Assembly: GCA_031284105.1 (NCBI GenBank)
Contig: JAITAN010000174.1
Span: forward strand, 1-7,151
Reading direction: 5' to 3'
DNA length: 7,151 bases
Source: Treponema sp.
Lineage (GTDB): Bacteria; Spirochaetota; Spirochaetia; Treponematales; Breznakiellaceae
Part shown: piece after piece, positions 5,506 to 7,151 of the stretch
Layout: every line of letters begins with the position of its first letter
How positions within the stretch are numbered: position 1 is the first letter of the stretch
Translations under genes and position numbers: made by a program
The notes under the pieces: model-generated
Seen by the model: the letters and a program-made list of their open reading frames with translations, nothing else
Told to the model about the DNA's origin: nothing
The model's database searches: none

Positions 5506-6048
5506 ATGTCGGTTTATGATTTCAGTTATGTGTCTATTGAGGGCAAGCCTGTTGCGATGGGTGAATATCAAGGCAAAGTCCTGCTCATTGTCAATACGGC
5601 GAGCAAATGCGGGTTTACGCCGCAGTACAAGGGGCTTGAGGAGCTGTATACCAGGTATAAGGGGAACGGTTTCGCCGTTATTGGGTTTCCGTGCAACCAA
5701 TTCGGCGAACAGGAGCCGGGTTCGGAGGGCGAGATTGCCGGCTTTTGCGCCGTGCGTTACGGCGTGGATTTTCCGCTGTCTGGAAAAGTAGCCGTGCGCG
5801 GGGACGCCGCACACCCTCTTTTCAAATACCTTACCACGCAGAAGGGCTTTGAGGGCTTAGGCTCCGGCTTAGAAGCGGCGGCGCTGTCCGTGATGTTCAA
5901 AAAAATGTACAAGGACGGATACGATGACAATCAGATCAAATGGAATTTCACCAAATTCCTTGTTGATAAAAACGGGGCTGTTGTCGGCCGGTATGAACCG
6001 CCGGTTAAACCCAAAACGATAGCGTCCGCTATCGAAAAACTTTTTTAA
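5506..6048 (+). CDS. Glutathione peroxidase family thiol peroxidase (cysteine form), 180 aa
   Basis: This cytoplasmic peroxidase reduces hydrogen peroxide and organic hydroperoxides. All family signatures are present: VNTASKCGFTPQY with the peroxidatic C35, GFPCNQFGEQEPG, and KWNFTKFLVDKNG. The catalytic tetrad is C35, Q69, W146 and N147. Codon 35 is TGC, so this is the cysteine version, not a selenoprotein. C81 in EIAGFCAVRYGVDFP lies where many non-animal members carry the resolving cysteine, so thioredoxin is the more likely reductant than glutathione; that is inference from the family. Length is normal and there is no signal peptide. The ATG follows GGAGG by six bases. It is the first gene of an operon; a flavodoxin-like gene begins 13 bases after its stop. 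Confidence 0.93.
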   Translation: MSVYDFSYVSIEGKPVAMGEYQGKVLLIVNTASKCGFTPQYKGLEELYTRYKGNGFAVIGFPCNQFGEQEPGSEGEIAGFCAVRYGVDFPLSGKVAVRGDAAHPLFKYLTTQKGFEGLGSGLEAAALSVMFKKMYKDGYDDNQIKWNFTKFLVDKNGAVVGRYEPPVKPKTIASAIEKLF

Positions 6049-6061
6049 GAGGAGATAGTAT

Positions 6062-6481
6062 ATGAATGCGGTTATCTATGTATCAAAGAGCGGGAACACG
6101 AAGAAGCTCGCGAATGCAATCGCGAAGGGCGCGGGGGTAAAAGCCCAATCCGCCGCTAATGCGGTGAATTTGACGCAAGCTGAGATTTTGTTTATCGGCG
6201 GTTCAATTTACTGCGGGAGGATAAGCGGCGTTCTCCGTAAATTCTTGCAAAATCTTGATCAGAAACAGGCGGCAAAAGTAGTGGTCTTTGGAACATCGGC
6301 AAGCGGTAAAAGCATACGCGCCGAAGTAACGTCAATCCTTGAACCTAAAGGCATTCCTGTTGCTGAGGAAAGTTTTCATTGCAAAGGTTCTTTCTTATGC
6401 GTTAATCTTGGACGTCCCAATGCTGACGATTTGGCGCAAGCAGAGGATTTCGCTAAACGGACTGGTAAGGGCGGCCTATGA
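6062..6481 (+). CDS. Small flavodoxin-like protein, 139 aa
   Basis: This is a short-chain flavodoxin-fold protein expected to bind FMN. The N-terminal strand and phosphate loop are visible as AVIYVSKSGNTKKLANAI (residues 3-20), followed by a second loop region, ILFIGGSIYCGRISG (42-56), and VVVFGTSASGKS (73-84). The C-terminal CVNLGRPNADDLAQAEDFAK (113-132) matches a recurrent ending of flavodoxin-domain proteins. At 139 residues it is close to the size of a plain flavodoxin. Cysteines at 51, 107 and 113 are notable but of unknown role. GAGGAG lies seven bases before the ATG, and the stop overlaps the next gene's ATG (ATGA at 6478-6481), so the two are translationally coupled. An electron-transfer role in peroxide defence is suggested only by its position. 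Confidence 0.8.
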   Translation: MNAVIYVSKSGNTKKLANAIAKGAGVKAQSAANAVNLTQAEILFIGGSIYCGRISGVLRKFLQNLDQKQAAKVVVFGTSASGKSIRAEVTSILEPKGIPVAEESFHCKGSFLCVNLGRPNADDLAQAEDFAKRTGKGGL

Positions 6482-6927
6482 ATGCCGAAATATTAAAGCT
6501 GGAAAATCAGCTTTGTTTTCCACTTTATGCCGCCGCCAAGGCAATGGTTAAAAAATACACGCCGTTCCTGAATGAGATCGGACTGACCTATACGCAGTAT
6601 ATAGCCATGATGGTCATGTGGGAAAGAGAAACAATTAGCGTCAAGAGGCTTGGAAAATATCTGTATTTGGATTCGGGAACGCTGACGCCTCTCTTGAAGC
6701 GGCTGGAAAGTAAAAAACTCATTTCACGGGCCCGCGCAACTGGAGGGGATGAGCGTTTGGTTTATATTACGATCACACCGGAGGGGACGCGGTTGAAAAA
6801 AAAGGCTGTTCAAGTTCCTGAAAAAATGAGCAAGTGCCTTTCTTTAGAACCGAAAGAAGCGCAAACCCTGTATACACTGCTCCATAAATTGTTGGGCCAG
6901 CTTGAAGGTACGGAGGATTGTAATTGA
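6478..6927 (+). CDS. ohrR: OhrR-type MarR-family peroxide-sensing repressor, 149 aa
   Basis: This winged-helix regulator resembles Bacillus subtilis OhrR from end to end. The N-terminal KLENQLCFPLYAA holds the peroxide-sensing cysteine C13. The two tyrosines that hydrogen-bond to that cysteine in OhrR appear at Y27 and Y38. The recognition region YLDSGTLTPLLKRLESKKLI (63-82) and the wing with D91-E92-R93 are intact. A second cysteine at C120, and another at C148, could make this a two-cysteine OhrR in which oxidation yields a disulfide between subunits, as in Xanthomonas. Oxidation of C13 by organic hydroperoxide would release DNA and derepress the operon. It is the last gene of the operon, overlaps the preceding stop by four bases, and is followed by a strong terminator. 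Confidence 0.9.
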   Translation: MNAEILKLENQLCFPLYAAAKAMVKKYTPFLNEIGLTYTQYIAMMVMWERETISVKRLGKYLYLDSGTLTPLLKRLESKKLISRARATGGDERLVYITITPEGTRLKKKAVQVPEKMSKCLSLEPKEAQTLYTLLHKLLGQLEGTEDCN

Positions 6928-6982
6928 CTGGGTAGACGATGTTTTCAGTCCGCTACGGTTATAGCCGTGGGAGCAAAAACGT

Positions 6983-7024
6983 TCAAAATGCCGTTTTTGG
7001 CGGCTTTTGATATATATTTTTTCT
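6983..7024 (+). terminator. Factor-independent terminator of the peroxidase operon
   Basis: TCAAAA (6983-6988) plus GCCG (6990-6993) pair with CGGC plus TTTTGA (7001-7010). The stem is ten base pairs with one bulged T and a 7-base loop. It is followed by TATATA and a run of six T (7017-7022). An overlapping alternative stem, CAAAAACG/CGTTTTTG (6974-6981 with 6992-6999), could compete with it. Confidence 0.75.
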
Positions 7025-7054
7025 CACTAGTGTCCAAAATAGAATAAGGAGTAA

Positions 7055-7083
7055 TTGAAAAACCTCAACTCCTCGTATAGAAT
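7055..7083 (+). promoter_or_regulatory. Promoter of the right-edge gene
   Basis: TTGAAA (7055-7060) and TAGAAT (7078-7083) are each five-of-six matches to the consensus, at the ideal spacing of 17 bases. Transcription would start near 7090. The spacer contains the left arm (7063-7073) of the inverted repeat whose right arm covers the ribosome binding site. Confidence 0.6.
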
Positions 7084-7126
7084 GATGAAGTTACCACACT
7101 AAATCACCTAAAAAAGGAGTTTGAGG
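7063..7126 (+). promoter_or_regulatory. Inverted repeat able to sequester the ribosome binding site
   Basis: CCTCAACTCCT (7063-7073) is complementary to AGGAGTTTGAGG (7115-7126), with one bulged T. The right arm covers AGGAG of the ribosome binding site for the ATG at 7128. Only RNA starting upstream of 7063 can form the stem; RNA from the promoter at 7055-7083 would start after the left arm. This matches the known way some insertion sequences block transposase translation from read-through transcripts. Confidence 0.55.
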
Positions 7127-7127
7127 C

Positions 7128-7151
7128 ATGAATAAGCTTAACCCAATCCTG
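7128..7151 (+). CDS. 5' end of an unidentified gene, probably an IS transposase (cut by window edge)
   Basis: Only eight codons are visible: ATG then AATAAGCTTAACCCAATCCTG, reading MNKLNPIL. A strong AAGGAG (7114-7119) lies eight bases before the ATG, and a good promoter lies upstream, so a real gene starts here. The peptide is too short to identify. The transposase guess rests only on the protective inverted repeat over the ribosome binding site and on the abrupt change of sequence after the terminator. An element end could lie around TGTCCAAAATAG (7031-7042), which directly follows CTAG (7027-7030). Confidence 0.5.

Noticed and set aside
5605..5613. Selenocysteine at the glutathione peroxidase active site
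   Set aside because: Some spirochaete relatives use selenocysteine here, but the codon is TGC (cysteine), with no in-frame TGA and no SECIS element needed.

Overview
The window looks like chromosomal DNA from a spirochaete, most likely Treponema-like and possibly from a gut symbiont. This is a moderate-to-low confidence inference from three things: the phoH / 7TM-HD phosphodiesterase gene pair, the style of the ferredoxin-tailed aldo/keto reductase, and the alternation of AT-rich genes with very GC-rich intergenic blocks. No rRNA, tRNA or CRISPR array is visible.

Layout, left to right. (1) 1-759 (+): the 3' part of an aldo/keto reductase with a C-terminal iron-sulfur tail. (2) 768-911: a GC-rich intergenic block full of hairpins, with TACGCCC/GGGCGTA ends. 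(3) 1004-1417 (+): a visibly AT-rich single-domain EamA membrane protein. It lies between two similar 14-bp sites of the integron core type GTTRRRY (921-934 and 1563-1576), so it may be an old gene cassette. (4) 1564 to about 1935: the remnant of an IS3-family transposase on the minus strand, then a strong hairpin at 1992-2017. (5) 4263-2026 and 5218-4247 (minus): a two-gene operon of a PhoH-family ATPase followed by a PgpH-type 7TM-HD phosphodiesterase, overlapping by 17 bases. The ybeY gene that often follows this pair is absent here, and the IS remnant sits in its expected place. (6) 5293-5417: a second GC-rich block with ATACGCC/GGCGTAT ends, in the divergent intergenic region. (7) 5506-6927 (+): a compact operon of glutathione peroxidase, a small flavodoxin-like protein and an OhrR-type MarR repressor. 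It has a clear sigma70-type promoter and a dyad resembling an OhrR operator, and it ends at a good factor-independent terminator (6983-7024). (8) 7031-7151: the start of what is probably another insertion sequence. It has a promoter, a strong ribosome binding site and the first eight codons of a gene.

Functionally, the right-hand operon reads as a self-regulated peroxide-defence unit: an organic-peroxide-sensing repressor controlling a thiol peroxidase and a possible flavin electron carrier. The central minus-strand pair is a housekeeping locus tied to RNA metabolism (PhoH) and probably cyclic-di-AMP turnover (PgpH). The edges of these blocks carry mobile DNA.

The most interesting structure is at the right edge. 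One arm of an inverted repeat lies inside the promoter spacer and the other covers the ribosome binding site. Read-through RNA would therefore hide the translation start while RNA made from the local promoter would not.
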